NCBI RefSeq assembly: GCF_002906855.1
Contig: NZ_MINI01000038.1
Location: 1,922,001-1,986,000, forward strand
From: Pseudomonas putida
Lineage (GTDB): Bacteria > Pseudomonadota > Gammaproteobacteria > Pseudomonadales > Pseudomonadaceae
Length of the DNA stretch: 64,000 nt
Direction: 5' to 3'
The translations under genes and the position numbers were made by a program. The notes under the pieces were generated by a model. It did not search any database and had not been told where the DNA came from. It saw only the letters and a program-made list of their open reading frames with translations. Shown piece after piece: positions 8,471 to 18,611 of this stretch; the stretch's first letter is position 1, and each line of letters begins with the position of its first letter.

Positions 8471-11400
8471 ATGGCGTTCTTCACCGCAGCCAGCAAAGCC
8501 GACTTCCAGCATCAACTGCAAGCGGCCCTGGCGCAGCACATCAGCGAACAGTCCCTGCCACAAGTGGCGCTATTCGCCGAGCAGTTCTTCGGCATCATCT
8601 CTCTGGACGAACTCACCCAGCGCCGGCTTTCGGACCTGGCCGGCTGCACCCTGTCAGCGTGGCGCATCATCGAGCGCTTCGACCCCGAGTACCCGCAAGT
8701 GCGGGTGTACAACCCCGATTACGAACGCAATGGCTGGCAATCTACCCACACTGTGGTCGAAGTGCTGCACCACGACCTGCCGTTCCTGGTCGACTCGGTA
8801 CGCACCGAGCTGAACCGCCGTGGCTACAGTATCCACACCCTGCAGACCACGGTGCTGAGCGTGCGCCGGGGCGTCAAGGGCGAACTGCTCGAGCTGCTGC
8901 CCAAGGGTACCCAGGGCGAGGGCGTGCGCCACGAGTCGCTGATGTACCTGGAGATCGACCGCTGCGCCAATGCCGCCGAGCTGACCGTGCTGGCCCGCGA
9001 GATCGAGCAGGTGCTGGCCGAAGTGCGCGTGGCGGTGGCTGATTTCGAGCCGATGAAAGCCAAGCTGCGCGAAGTCGTCGCTGAAGTGGAGAACACCGCC
9101 TACGGCCCGGCCCAGCATGAAAAGGGCGAGGTCAAGGCCTTCCTCGAATGGCTGCTGGACAACCACTTCACCTTCCTCGGCTATGAAGAATTCACCGTCC
9201 AGGCCGACAGCGACGGTGGCCAGATGGTCTACGACGAACAGTCGTTCCTTGGTCTGCCGCGCCGCCTGCGGGTGGGCCTGACGGCGGAAGAACTGCGCAT
9301 CGAAGACTACGCCGTGGCCTACCTCAACGAGCCGCTGCTGCTGTCGTTCGCCAAGGCCGCACTGCCCAGCCGCGTGCATCGCCCGGCCTACCCGGACTAT
9401 GTGTCGATCCGCCAGCTGGATGCCGATGGCAAGGTCATCAAGGAACACCGCTTCATGGGCCTGTACACCTCGTCGGTGTACGGCGAGAGCGTGCATGCCA
9501 TCCCTTACATCCGCGTGAAGGTCGCCGAAGTCGAGCGCCGTTCCGGCTTCGATTCGAAAGCGCACCTGGGCAAGGAACTGGCCCAGGTGCTCGAAGTGCT
9601 GCCGCGCGATGACCTGTTCCAGACCCCGATCGACGAGCTGTTCAACACTGTGATGTCGATCGTGCAGATCCAGGAACGCAACAAGATTCGCGTGTTCCTG
9701 CGCAAGGACCCGTACGGGCGCTTCTGCTACGGCCTGGCCTACGTGCCGCGCGAGATCTACTCCACCGAAGTGCGGCAGAAGATCCAGCAGGTGCTGATGG
9801 AGCGTCTGAAGGCCAGCGACTGCGAATTCTGGACCTTCTTCTCCGAATCGGTGCTGGCACGTGTGCAACTGATCCTTCGGGTCGACCCGAAGAACCGCAT
9901 CGACATCGACCCGCAGCAGCTGGAAAACGAAGTGATCCAGGCCTGCCGCTCGTGGCAAGACGACTACTCGGCGCTGGTCATCGAGAACTTCGGCGAAGCC
10001 CAGGGCACCAACATCCTCGGCGACTTCCCCAAGGGCTTCCCGGCGGGCTACCGCGAGCGCTTCCCGGCGCATTCGGCGGTGGTCGACCTGCAGCACGTGG
10101 TGGCGTTGTCCGAGAGCAAGCCGCTGGCGATGAGTTTCTACCAGCCCCTGACCCGCCTGGGCGAGCGCCTGCTGCACTGCAAGCTGTACCACGCCGACAC
10201 CCCGCTGGCGCTGTCGGATGTGCTGCCGATCCTGGAAAACCTCGGCCTGCGCGTGCTCGGCGAGTTCCCTTACCGTCTGCGCCACGCCAGCGGGCGTGAG
10301 TTCTGGATCCACGACTTCGCCTTCACCTACAGCGAAGGCCTGGACCTGGACATCCAGCAGCTCAACGACACCCTGCAGGATGCCTTCATCCACATCGTCA
10401 AGGGCGACGCCGAGAACGATGCCTTCAACCGCCTGGTGCTCACTGCCGGCCTGCCATGGCGTGACGTGGCGCTGCTGCGTGCCTATGCCCGCTACCTGAA
10501 GCAGATCCGCCTGGGCTTCGACCTTGGCTACATCGCCAGCACCCTGAACAACCACACCGACATCGCCCGCGAGCTGACCCGGCTGTTCAAGACCCGCTTC
10601 TACCTGGCGCGCAAGCTCACCAATGAAGACCTGGATGACAAGCAGCAGCGCCTGGAGCAGGCGATCCTCACGGCCCTGGACGAGGTCCAGGTGCTTAACG
10701 AGGACCGCATCCTGCGGCGCTACCTGGACCTGATCAAGGCCACCCTGCGCACCAACTTCTACCAGCCGGATGCCAACGGTCAGAACAAGTCGTACTTCAG
10801 CTTCAAGTTCAACCCCAAGCTGATCCCCGAGCTGCCCAAGCCGGTGCCGAAGTTCGAGATCTTCGTCTATTCGCCTCGAGTCGAGGGCGTGCATCTGCGC
10901 TTCGGCAACGTCGCCCGCGGCGGCCTGCGCTGGTCGGACCGCGAGGAAGACTTCCGCACCGAGGTGCTGGGCCTGGTCAAAGCCCAACAGGTGAAGAACT
11001 CGGTCATCGTGCCTGTTGGCGCCAAGGGCGGCTTCCTGCCGCGTCGGCTGCCGTTGGGCGGCACCCGCGACGAGATCGCCGCCGAGGGTGTGGCTTGCTA
11101 TCGCATCTTCATTTCCGGCCTGCTCGACATCACCGACAACCTCAAGGACGGTGGCGTGGTGCCGCCGGCCAACGTGGTCCGTCACGATGACGACGACCCG
11201 TACCTGGTGGTGGCGGCCGACAAGGGCACCGCGACCTTCTCCGACATCGCCAACGGCATTGCCATCGACTACGGCTTCTGGCTCGGCGATGCGTTCGCCT
11301 CGGGTGGCTCGGCCGGTTACGACCACAAGAAGATGGGCATCACCGCCCGTGGCGCCTGGGTTGGCGTGCAGCGCCACTTCCGCGAGCGCGGCATCAACGT

Positions 11401-13336
11401 GCAGCAGGACCCGATCACCGTGATCGGCGTCGGCGACATGGCCGGCGACGTGTTCGGCAACGGCCTGCTGATGTCCGACAAACTGCAACTGGTGGCGGCG
11501 TTCAACCACCTGCACATCTTCATCGACCCGAACCCCGACCCGGCCACCAGTTTCGTCGAGCGCCAGCGCCTGTTCGACCTGCCGCGGTCGGCCTGGAGCG
11601 ACTACGACACCAGCATCATGTCCGAAGGCGGCGGGATCTTCCCGCGCAGTGCCAAGAGCATCGCCATCAGCCCGCAGATGAAAGAGCGCTTTGCCATCGA
11701 GGCCGATCGCCTGACCCCGACCGAGCTGCTGCACGCGCTGCTCAAGGCCCCGGTCGATCTGCTGTGGAACGGCGGTATCGGCACCTACGTCAAGGCCAGC
11801 AGCGAAAGCCACGCCGATGTCGGCGACAAGGCCAACGATGCGCTACGGGTCAACGGCAACGAGCTGCGCTGCAAGGTAGTGGGCGAGGGCGGCAACCTCG
11901 GCATGACCCAGCTCGGCCGTGTCGAGTTCGGCCTGCACGGCGGCGCCACCAACACCGACTTCATCGACAACGCCGGTGGCGTGGACTGCTCCGACCACGA
12001 GGTCAATATCAAGATCCTGCTCAACGAAGTGGTGCAGGGTGGCGACATGACCGAGAAGCAGCGCAACCAGCTGCTCGGCAGCATGACCGACGAAGTCGCC
12101 GGCCTGGTGCTGGGCAACAACTACAAGCAGACCCAGGCGCTGTCGCTGGCCGCCCGCCGCGCCCGCGAGCGGATCGCCGAGTACAAGCGCCTGATGGCCG
12201 ACCTCGAAGGCCGTGGCAAGCTGGACCGGGCCATCGAGTTCCTGCCGTCCGAGGAACAGCTGGCCGAGCGCCTGGCCGCTGGCCAGGGCTTGACCCGTGC
12301 CGAGCTGTCGGTGTTGATCTCGTACAGCAAGATCGACCTCAAGGAGCAGCTGCTCAAGTCGCTGGTGCCAGACGACGACTACCTGACCCGCGACATGGAA
12401 ACTGCCTTCCCGCCGTCGCTGGTCAGCAAGTTCGCCGATGCCATGCGCCGTCACCGCCTGAAGCGCGAGATCGTCAGCACCCAGATCGCCAACGACCTGG
12501 TCAACAATATGGGCATCACCTTCGTTCAGCGCCTGAAGGAGTCGACCGGCATGAGCCCGGCCAACGTGGCCGGCGCCTATGTGATCGTGCGCGACATCTT
12601 CCACCTGCCGCACTGGTTCCGCCAGATCGAGGCGCTGGACTATCAGGTGCCAGCGGAAATCCAGCTGACGCTGATGGACGAGCTGATGCGCCTGGGCCGC
12701 CGCGCCACCCGCTGGTTCCTGCGTAGCCGACGCAACGAGCAGGATGCCGGGCGTGACAGCGCGCACTTCGGGCCGAAGATCGCCCAGCTGGGGCTCAAGC
12801 TCGACGAGCTGCTGGAAGGCCCGACCCGCGAGCGCTGGATGGTGCGTTACCAGGGCTTCGTCGATGCCGGCGTACCAGAGTTACTGGCGCGCATGGTTGC
12901 CGGTACCACTCACCTGTACACCCTGTTGCCGATCATCGAGGCCTCGGACGTCACCGGCCATGACCCGGCGCAGGTGGCCAAGGCGTTCTTCGCCGTGGGC
13001 AGCGCGCTGGACCTGACCTGGTACCTGCAGGAAATCAGCAACCTGCCGGTGGAAAACAACTGGCAGGCCCTGGCCCGCGAGGCGTTCCGCGACGACATCG
13101 ACCTGCAGCAGCGGGCAATCACCATCTCGGTGCTGCAGATGGTCGATGCTCCGGAAGACATGGACGCCCGTGTGGCGCTGTGGGCCGAGCAGCACCGGGT
13201 GATGGTCGAGCGCTGGCGCGCCATGCTCGACGACCTGCGCAATGCCACCGGTACCGACTATGCGATGTACGCGGTGGCCAACCGCGAGTTGGTTGATTTG
13301 GCGCTGAGTGGGCAGGCGGCGGTGGTGCCGTCCTGA
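8471..13336 (+). CDS. gdhB: NAD-specific glutamate dehydrogenase, 180-kDa class
   Basis: A 1621-residue enzyme that oxidatively deaminates glutamate to 2-oxoglutarate and ammonia with NAD. Its size and the segment GGLRWSDREEDFRTEV followed by VPVGAKGGF mark the large GDH class of Pseudomonas and Streptomyces; the lysine at residue 852 is the likely catalytic residue. The N-terminal ~700 residues are the regulatory region with ACT-like folds, the catalytic core spans roughly 780-1250, and a helical C-terminal region follows. The ATG at 8471 has GGAG about ten bases upstream. It stands alone between a divergent small gene and a strong bidirectional terminator. The usual role is glutamate catabolism. 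Confidence 0.95.
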   Translation: MAFFTAASKADFQHQLQAALAQHISEQSLPQVALFAEQFFGIISLDELTQRRLSDLAGCTLSAWRIIERFDPEYPQVRVYNPDYERNGWQSTHTVVEVLHHDLPFLVDSVRTELNRRGYSIHTLQTTVLSVRRGVKGELLELLPKGTQGEGVRHESLMYLEIDRCANAAELTVLAREIEQVLAEVRVAVADFEPMKAKLREVVAEVENTAYGPAQHEKGEVKAFLEWLLDNHFTFLGYEEFTVQADSDGGQMVYDEQSFLGLPRRLRVGLTAEELRIEDYAVAYLNEPLLLSFAKAALPSRVHRPAYPDYVSIRQLDADGKVIKEHRFMGLYTSSVYGESVHAIPYIRVKVAEVERRSGFDSKAHLGKELAQVLEVLPRDDLFQTPIDELFNTVMSIVQIQERNKIRVFLRKDPYGRFCYGLAYVPREIYSTEVRQKIQQVLMERLKASDCEFWTFFSESVLARVQLILRVDPKNRIDIDPQQLENEVIQACRSWQDDYSALVIENFGEAQGTNILGDFPKGFPAGYRERFPAHSAVVDLQHVVALSESKPLAMSFYQPLTRLGERLLHCKLYHADTPLALSDVLPILENLGLRVLGEFPYRLRHASGREFWIHDFAFTYSEGLDLDIQQLNDTLQDAFIHIVKGDAENDAFNRLVLTAGLPWRDVALLRAYARYLKQIRLGFDLGYIASTLNNHTDIARELTRLFKTRFYLARKLTNEDLDDKQQRLEQAILTALDEVQVLNEDRILRRYLDLIKATLRTNFYQPDANGQNKSYFSFKFNPKLIPELPKPVPKFEIFVYSPRVEGVHLRFGNVARGGLRWSDREEDFRTEVLGLVKAQQVKNSVIVPVGAKGGFLPRRLPLGGTRDEIAAEGVACYRIFISGLLDITDNLKDGGVVPPANVVRHDDDDPYLVVAADKGTATFSDIANGIAIDYGFWLGDAFASGGSAGYDHKKMGITARGAWVGVQRHFRERGINVQQDPITVIGVGDMAGDVFGNGLLMSDKLQLVAAFNHLHIFIDPNPDPATSFVERQRLFDLPRSAWSDYDTSIMSEGGGIFPRSAKSIAISPQMKERFAIEADRLTPTELLHALLKAPVDLLWNGGIGTYVKASSESHADVGDKANDALRVNGNELRCKVVGEGGNLGMTQLGRVEFGLHGGATNTDFIDNAGGVDCSDHEVNIKILLNEVVQGGDMTEKQRNQLLGSMTDEVAGLVLGNNYKQTQALSLAARRARERIAEYKRLMADLEGRGKLDRAIEFLPSEEQLAERLAAGQGLTRAELSVLISYSKIDLKEQLLKSLVPDDDYLTRDMETAFPPSLVSKFADAMRRHRLKREIVSTQIANDLVNNMGITFVQRLKESTGMSPANVAGAYVIVRDIFHLPHWFRQIEALDYQVPAEIQLTLMDELMRLGRRATRWFLRSRRNEQDAGRDSAHFGPKIAQLGLKLDELLEGPTRERWMVRYQGFVDAGVPELLARMVAGTTHLYTLLPIIEASDVTGHDPAQVAKAFFAVGSALDLTWYLQEISNLPVENNWQALAREAFRDDIDLQQRAITISVLQMVDAPEDMDARVALWAEQHRVMVERWRAMLDDLRNATGTDYAMYAVANRELVDLALSGQAAVVPS

Positions 13337-13352
13337 TCTGCGCGCTGAAATG

Positions 13353-13387
13353 AAAAAGCCCCGGCAGCGATGTCGGGGCTTTTTTTG
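13353..13387. terminator. Bidirectional rho-independent terminator (gdhB / ppsR)
   Basis: The inverted repeat AGCCCCG..CGGGGCT is flanked by AAAAA on the left and TTTTTTT on the right, so it can stop transcription from both gdhB and the convergent ppsR. Confidence 0.88.
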
Positions 13388-13393
13388 TGCTCC

Positions 13394-13414
13394 TGTGCCG
13401 GCCCTTTCGCGGGC
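13394..13414. repeat. Truncated REP element
   Basis: The stretch GCCGGCCCTTTCGCGGGCTT matches one end of the REP palindrome seen at 7736, 17911 and 34266 but stops at the ppsR stop codon. It is a half-element without an inverted partner. Confidence 0.6.
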
Positions 13415-14233
13415 TTACTTGAACCTGCGCTCCACGCCTTTCTCCACCAGGATCTTCGCCGAAATCTCTTCCACCGAGAAATGCGTGGAGTTGATGTTTG
13501 GAATGTTCTCCCGGCGGAACAGGTTCTCCACCTCGCGCACCTCGAACTCGCACTGGGCAAAGCTCGAATAGCGGCTGTTGGGCTTGCGCTCATGGCGGAT
13601 GGCGGTCAGACGGTCAGGGTCGATGGTCAGGCCGAACAGCTTGCTGTGGTGCTTTTTCAGCACCGCCGGCAACTGCAGGCGTTCCATGTCGTCCTCGGTC
13701 AGCGGGTAGTTGGCGGCGCGGATACCGAATTGCATGGCCATGTACAGGCAGGTCGGGGTCTTGCCGCAGCGCGACACGCCGACCAGGATCAGGTCGGCCT
13801 TGTCGTAGTAGTGGGTGCGCGCGCCGTCATCGTTATCCAGGGCGAAGTTCACCGCCTCGATGCGTTCCATGTAGTTGGAGTTGCCGCCAATCGAGTGCGA
13901 TTTGCCCACGGAATACGACGAATGGGCAGTCAGTTCCTGCTCAAGCGGGGATAAAAACGAAGAAAAGATGTCGATCATGAAGCCGTTCGACGTCGCCAGG
14001 ATCTCACGGATATCCTGATTGACGATGGTGTCGAAGATGATCGGCCGCATGCCATCGCGCTCTGCGGCAGCGTTGATCTGTTGCACCATGGTCCGCGCTT
14101 TTTCCGGGCTGTCGATGTACGGACGGGTGAATTTACTGAACGGAATGCTTTCGAATTGAGCGAGCAGGCTCTGGCCCAGGGTTTCGGCGGTGATGCCGGT
14201 GCCATCGGAGATGAAGAACGCGGTTCGTTTCAT
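13415..14233 (-). CDS. ppsR: Phosphoenolpyruvate synthase regulatory protein
   Basis: A 272-residue DUF299 (PSRP) protein. These are bifunctional ADP-dependent kinases/Pi-dependent pyrophosphorylases that inactivate and reactivate PEP synthase by phosphorylating a threonine beside its catalytic histidine. The N-terminus MKRTAFFISDGTGITAETLG is typical, and the P-loop-like motif GVSRCGKTPTCLY lies near residue 150. The ATG at 14233 fits the family length; the longer open frame to 14560 would overlap the ppsA start. It is divergent from ppsA, its target, with a 190-base shared control region. Confidence 0.93.
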   Translation of the reverse strand: MKRTAFFISDGTGITAETLGQSLLAQFESIPFSKFTRPYIDSPEKARTMVQQINAAAERDGMRPIIFDTIVNQDIREILATSNGFMIDIFSSFLSPLEQELTAHSSYSVGKSHSIGGNSNYMERIEAVNFALDNDDGARTHYYDKADLILVGVSRCGKTPTCLYMAMQFGIRAANYPLTEDDMERLQLPAVLKKHHSKLFGLTIDPDRLTAIRHERKPNSRYSSFAQCEFEVREVENLFRRENIPNINSTHFSVEEISAKILVEKGVERRFK

Positions 14234-14423
14234 TTGCGATCTGGGCCTTAAGCTGATGACGATTCTTGGATATGATAAGTTCGGTTTGCCGAACGTGGCT
14301 GTCAGCATTCTGCCATATTTTGCGAACCTATTTTCCAGGTACAGGCCACAAGTGTCCGGCCCAGTCAACGAAGGCAGGCGGGCGCCCTTGAGTTTTTCCA
14401 ATACAGTTAGTGGAGAGATCACC

Positions 14424-16799
14424 TTGGTAGAGTACGTAGTTTCCCTCGATAAGCTCGGCGTCCACGATGTGGAGCATGTGGGGGGCAAGAACGCATCCCT
14501 GGGCGAGATGATCAGTAACCTCGCTGGTGCCGGTGTGTCGGTGCCGGGCGGCTTTGCCACTACGGCTCAGGCGTACCGTGACTTTCTCGAACAGAGTGGC
14601 CTGAACAACCAGATTCATGCGGCCCTCGACGCCCTCGACGTGGATGACGTCAACGCCCTGGCCAAGACCGGCGCACAGATCCGTCAGTGGGTAATGGAGG
14701 CCGAGTTCCCGGCCCGCCTGGATGCGGAAATCCGCACCGCCTTCGCCGAAATGTCCAAGGGCAACGACAACATGGCCGTGGCCGTGCGTTCCTCGGCCAC
14801 TGCCGAAGACCTGCCGGATGCCTCGTTCGCCGGCCAGCAGGAAACCTTCCTCAACATCCGTGGCGTCGACAACGTGATCCGCGCGGCCAAGGAAGTGTTC
14901 GCCTCGCTGTTCAACGACCGCGCCATCGCCTACCGCGTGCACCAGGGCTTCGACCACAAGCTGGTGGCCCTGTCCGCTGGCGTGCAGCGCATGGTCCGCT
15001 CGGAAACCGGCACCGCTGGCGTGATGTTCACACTCGACACCGAGTCGGGCTTCCGTGACGTGGTGTTCATCACCGGCGCCTACGGCCTGGGTGAAACCGT
15101 GGTGCAGGGTGCGGTCAACCCTGACGAATTCTACGTGCACAAACAAACCCTGGAAGCTGGCCGCCCGGCTATCCTGCGCCGTAACCTGGGCAGCAAGGCG
15201 ATCAAGATGGTCTATGGCGACGAAGCCAAGGCCGGCCGTTCGGTCAAGACCGTGGAGGTTGACCGTGCCGATCGCGCCCGCTTCTGCCTGAGCGACGACG
15301 AAGTCAACGAGCTGGCCAAGCAGGCGATGATCATCGAGCAGCACTACCAGCGCCCGATGGACATCGAATGGGCCAAGGACGGTGACGACGGCAAGCTGTA
15401 CATCGTCCAGGCCCGCCCTGAGACCGTGAAGAGCCGCGCCAGCGCCAACGTCATGGAACGTTACCTGCTGAAAGAGAAGGGCACCGTGCTGGTCGAAGGC
15501 CGCGCCATTGGCCAGCGCATCGGCGCCGGCAAGGTCCGCGTGATCAATGACGTGTCCGAGATGGACAAGGTGCAGCCGGGCGACGTACTGGTCTCCGACA
15601 TGACCGACCCGGACTGGGAACCGGTGATGAAGCGCGCCAGCGCCATCGTCACCAACCGTGGCGGGCGTACCTGCCACGCGGCGATCATCGCCCGTGAGCT
15701 GGGCATCCCGGCCGTGGTCGGCTGCGGCAACGCCACCCAGGTGCTGAAAGACGGCCAGGGCGTCACCGTATCCTGCGCCGAAGGCGATACCGGCTTCATC
15801 TTCGAAGGTGAGCTGGGCTTCGACGTCAAGCAGAACTCGGTGGACGCCATGCCGGAACTGCCGTTCAAGATCATGATGAACGTCGGCAACCCGGACCGCG
15901 CCTTCGACTTCGCCCAGCTGCCTAACGCAGGTGTGGGCCTGGCGCGTCTGGAATTCATCATCAACCGCATGATCGGCGTGCACCCCAAGGCGCTGCTGAA
16001 CTACGCCGGCCTGCCAGCCGACCTGAAAGAAAGCGTCGACAAGCGTATCGCCGGCTACAACGACCCGGTCGGTTTCTATGTCGAGAAGCTGGTCGAGGGC
16101 ATCAGCACCCTGGCGGCGGCCTTCTACCCGAAAAAGGTCATCGTGCGTCTGTCGGACTTCAAGTCCAACGAGTACGCCAACCTGATCGGCGGCAAACTGT
16201 ACGAGCCGGAAGAAGAAAACCCGATGCTGGGCTTCCGCGGTGCCTCGCGCTACATCAGCGAGTCGTTCCGTGACTGCTTCGAGCTCGAGTGCCGTGCGCT
16301 GAAGCGCGTGCGCAACGAGATGGGCCTGACCAACGTCGAGATCATGGTGCCGTTCGTGCGCACCCTGGGCGAAGCCAGCCAGGTCGTCGACCTGCTCGCG
16401 GAAAACGGCCTGGCCCGCGGCGACAATGGCCTGCGCGTGATCATGATGTGCGAGCTGCCGTCCAACGCGATCCTCGCCGAAGAGTTCCTCGAGTACTTCG
16501 ACGGCTTCTCGATCGGTTCCAACGACCTGACCCAGCTGACCCTGGGCCTGGACCGCGACTCGGGCATCATCGCCCACCTGTTCGACGAGCGTAACCCGGC
16601 CGTGAAGAAGCTGCTGGCCAACGCCATCCAGGCGTGCAACAAGGCCGGCAAGTACATCGGTATCTGCGGCCAAGGCCCATCGGACCACCCGGACCTGGCC
16701 AAGTGGCTGATGGAGCAGGGCATCGAAAGCGTGTCGCTGAACCCGGACTCGGTCCTGGAGACCTGGTTCTTCCTGGCCGAAGGGCAGGGCGCGGCCTGA
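14424..16799 (+). CDS. ppsA: Phosphoenolpyruvate synthase (pyruvate, water dikinase)
   Basis: The 791-residue enzyme converts pyruvate and ATP to PEP, AMP and Pi for gluconeogenesis. It has an N-terminal ATP-grasp domain (GGKNASLGEMI near residue 22), the swivelling phosphohistidine domain with GGRTCHAAIIARELGIPAVV (His near residue 420), and the C-terminal PEP-utilising TIM barrel. The start is taken as TTG at 14424, preceded by GGAG, because homologues begin with VEYVVSLDKLG at this point; an upstream in-frame ATG at 14190 would enter the divergent ppsR gene. A strong terminator follows. Confidence 0.94.
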   Translation: MVEYVVSLDKLGVHDVEHVGGKNASLGEMISNLAGAGVSVPGGFATTAQAYRDFLEQSGLNNQIHAALDALDVDDVNALAKTGAQIRQWVMEAEFPARLDAEIRTAFAEMSKGNDNMAVAVRSSATAEDLPDASFAGQQETFLNIRGVDNVIRAAKEVFASLFNDRAIAYRVHQGFDHKLVALSAGVQRMVRSETGTAGVMFTLDTESGFRDVVFITGAYGLGETVVQGAVNPDEFYVHKQTLEAGRPAILRRNLGSKAIKMVYGDEAKAGRSVKTVEVDRADRARFCLSDDEVNELAKQAMIIEQHYQRPMDIEWAKDGDDGKLYIVQARPETVKSRASANVMERYLLKEKGTVLVEGRAIGQRIGAGKVRVINDVSEMDKVQPGDVLVSDMTDPDWEPVMKRASAIVTNRGGRTCHAAIIARELGIPAVVGCGNATQVLKDGQGVTVSCAEGDTGFIFEGELGFDVKQNSVDAMPELPFKIMMNVGNPDRAFDFAQLPNAGVGLARLEFIINRMIGVHPKALLNYAGLPADLKESVDKRIAGYNDPVGFYVEKLVEGISTLAAAFYPKKVIVRLSDFKSNEYANLIGGKLYEPEEENPMLGFRGASRYISESFRDCFELECRALKRVRNEMGLTNVEIMVPFVRTLGEASQVVDLLAENGLARGDNGLRVIMMCELPSNAILAEEFLEYFDGFSIGSNDLTQLTLGLDRDSGIIAHLFDERNPAVKKLLANAIQACNKAGKYIGICGQGPSDHPDLAKWLMEQGIESVSLNPDSVLETWFFLAEGQGAA

Positions 16800-16810
16800 T
16801 GCGGTAAATT

Positions 16811-16848
16811 GCGGGGGCGCGTCTGGCGCGCCCCCGCCTGGTTTTTTC
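16811..16848 (+). terminator. Rho-independent terminator of ppsA
   Basis: An 11-bp GC stem (GCGGGGGCGCG / CGCGCCCCCGC) with a 5-base loop is followed by CTGGTTTTTT. Confidence 0.88.
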
Positions 16849-16901
16849 CAGGGCGAGTTCCAGTGATGGATCACGCCCTTTTTTGTGCACCAAGCAACCT
16901 T

Positions 16902-17894
16902 ATGCAAAGCAGCAGCAACCTTTTTCCCGTGGCCTTGCTCAGTGCCGAGCGCCGCGGCGACCTCAGCGAAGACGTGTACCGGATCAAGGCCGGCAACGGC
17001 CCTGACCCTACCGTCGAGCTGGCCATTACCCGTCTGGGCCTGGCTGATCTTGGCCGGGCTCAGGGCGTGCCGGTGATTCTGCTGCATGGCAGTTTCTCCA
17101 ACCGGCGCTTCTGGTATTCGCCCAAGGGCATCGGCCTGGGGGCCTATCTGGCGCGGGCCGGGTTCGATGTTTGGATCCCGGAGATGCGCGGCCACGGCCT
17201 GTCCCCGCGTAACCGCAACTGGACGCACAACAGCGTGGCCGACTACGCCCGCGACGACCTGCCGCTGATTGCTGCATTCGTCCATGAGCAGTCTGGCCAG
17301 GCGCCGCACTGGGTCGGCCACTCCCTGGGTGGAACCACCTTGGTGGCGGCCCTGGGTGGCGGTTTTCTCAAGGCCGGGCAGGTGGCCAGCGTGGCGCTTT
17401 TCGGTACTCAGATCAGCCGTGTCTACTGGCCGCTCAAAGTGCCGCCGCTGACTTGGGGGGCGAAAATGCTGCTCAAGCGTTGGGGGCAGATTTCCGGGGC
17501 GCGGTTCAAGCGTGGGCCGGAAGACGAGCCGATCGGCCTGGCCCTTGAGAGCATGCGCTGGCATGGCCTGTTCGGGCGCTTTGGCGACAAGCAGAACGAC
17601 TGGTGGGCGGGGCTGGCCGACGTGGATGTGCCGTTGCTGGCGGTGGCCGGCGCGGGGGACTTCCAGGACCCGGTGTGGGCTTGCCGCAAGCTCTTCGATC
17701 AGTTGGGTGGCGAGCGCAAGCAGTTCCTGCGCCTGGGCCGTGAAGAGGGTTTCGAGGCCTTTGGGCATGTCGACATGCTGGTGAGCAAGGCGGCGCAGAC
17801 GCAGGTCTGGCCGTTGGTGGAGCGCTGGTTGCGCGATCCGCTGTTGCCGGTGCATGAGTCGACGGTGGTGCGTGAGCCTGTGCCTGTCGGCTGA
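16902..17894 (+). CDS. Alpha/beta hydrolase family protein
   Basis: A 330-residue soluble protein of the alpha/beta hydrolase fold. The oxyanion strand reads VPVILLHGSFSNRRFW, the nucleophile elbow GHSLGG places the serine at residue 141, and a late GHVDML supplies the likely catalytic histidine. No signal peptide was seen, and the substrate cannot be inferred. Start choice is uncertain: the ATG at 16902 gives MQSSSNLFP; the ATG at 16866 would add 12 residues, and neither has a strong Shine-Dalgarno. It follows ppsA after a terminator, so it is probably transcribed separately. Confidence 0.8.
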   Translation: MQSSSNLFPVALLSAERRGDLSEDVYRIKAGNGPDPTVELAITRLGLADLGRAQGVPVILLHGSFSNRRFWYSPKGIGLGAYLARAGFDVWIPEMRGHGLSPRNRNWTHNSVADYARDDLPLIAAFVHEQSGQAPHWVGHSLGGTTLVAALGGGFLKAGQVASVALFGTQISRVYWPLKVPPLTWGAKMLLKRWGQISGARFKRGPEDEPIGLALESMRWHGLFGRFGDKQNDWWAGLADVDVPLLAVAGAGDFQDPVWACRKLFDQLGGERKQFLRLGREEGFEAFGHVDMLVSKAAQTQVWPLVERWLRDPLLPVHESTVVREPVPVG

Positions 17895-17910
17895 ATCTGC
17901 TTCCCCTTTA

Positions 17911-17991
17911 CCGGCCTCTTCGCGGGGCAAGCCCGCGCCTACAAGGCTGTGGTAATCCTGTAGGAGCGGGCTTGCCCCGCGATCAGGCCGG
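17911..17991. repeat. Inverted pair of REP elements
   Basis: A REP copy at 17911-17946 faces an inverted copy at 17957-17991 across ten bases. Both carry the core CTTCGCGGGGCAAGCCCGC or its complement. The pair sits between the hydrolase stop and rraA. Confidence 0.88.
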
Positions 17992-18092
17992 TACAGGCAA
18001 AACTTGACCGCTCAGTCCCGGATGACTGCGACAGCTGCTACGGTGTAGCCTTGGCCGATACCCGCTTTCGTTGTGACTGACAGGAGCTTCCC

Positions 18093-18584
18093 ATGCAGCA
18101 TTACGTAACGCCCGACCTGTGCGACGCCTACCCGGACCTGGTACAGGTGCTGGAACCGATGTTCAGCAACTTCGGTGGCCGCGATTCCTTCGGTGGCCAG
18201 ATCGTCACCATCAAGTGCTTCGAAGATAACTCGCTGGTCAAGGATCAGGTCGAGCTCGATGGCAAGGGCAAGGTCCTGGTGGTCGACGGGGGCGGCTCGC
18301 TGCGCCGTGCCCTGCTCGGTGACATGCTCGCCGAAAAGGCCGCCAAGAACGGCTGGGAAGGTCTGGTGATCTACGGCTGCGTGCGAGACGTCGACGTACT
18401 GATTCAGACTGATGTCGGAGTGCAGGCGCTGGCCAGCCACCCAATGAAAACCGACAAGCGTGGTATCGGTGACCTCAACGTGGCTGTGACCTTTGCCGGC
18501 GTTACCTTCCGCCCAGGCGAGTACCTGTATGCCGACAACAACGGCGTGATCATCTCGCCAAGCCCGCTGAAAATGCCGGAGTGA
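18093..18584 (+). CDS. rraA: RraA family protein (RNase E activity regulator / HMG aldolase-like)
   Basis: A 163-residue protein of the RraA/MenG family with the conserved DLCDAYPD near residue 8, VVDGGGSLRRALLGDMLAE near residue 70, and GLVIYGCVRDVDVL near residue 95. RraA binds RNase E and damps mRNA decay in E. coli; related Pseudomonas proteins are 4-hydroxy-4-methyl-2-oxoglutarate/oxaloacetate aldolases, whose GxxxGxRD-type site is partly retained here. Sequence alone does not decide between the two. AGGAG precedes the ATG at a good distance. zntB follows 27 bases later. Confidence 0.88.
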   Translation: MQHYVTPDLCDAYPDLVQVLEPMFSNFGGRDSFGGQIVTIKCFEDNSLVKDQVELDGKGKVLVVDGGGSLRRALLGDMLAEKAAKNGWEGLVIYGCVRDVDVLIQTDVGVQALASHPMKTDKRGIGDLNVAVTFAGVTFRPGEYLYADNNGVIISPSPLKMPE

Positions 18585-18611
18585 TGCGCCGTACGCGCTG
18601 ATGGAGCTTTG

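Noticed and set aside
8654..11812. 1052-codon open frame antisense to gdhB
   Set aside because: Composition is that of a shadow frame (His/Gln/Val-rich, no domain), fully overlapping the clear gdhB gene; long antisense frames are common at this GC content.
14328..17930. 1200-codon minus-strand frame across ppsA and the hydrolase
   Set aside because: It crosses two well-supported genes and their terminator and shows no recognisable motif.
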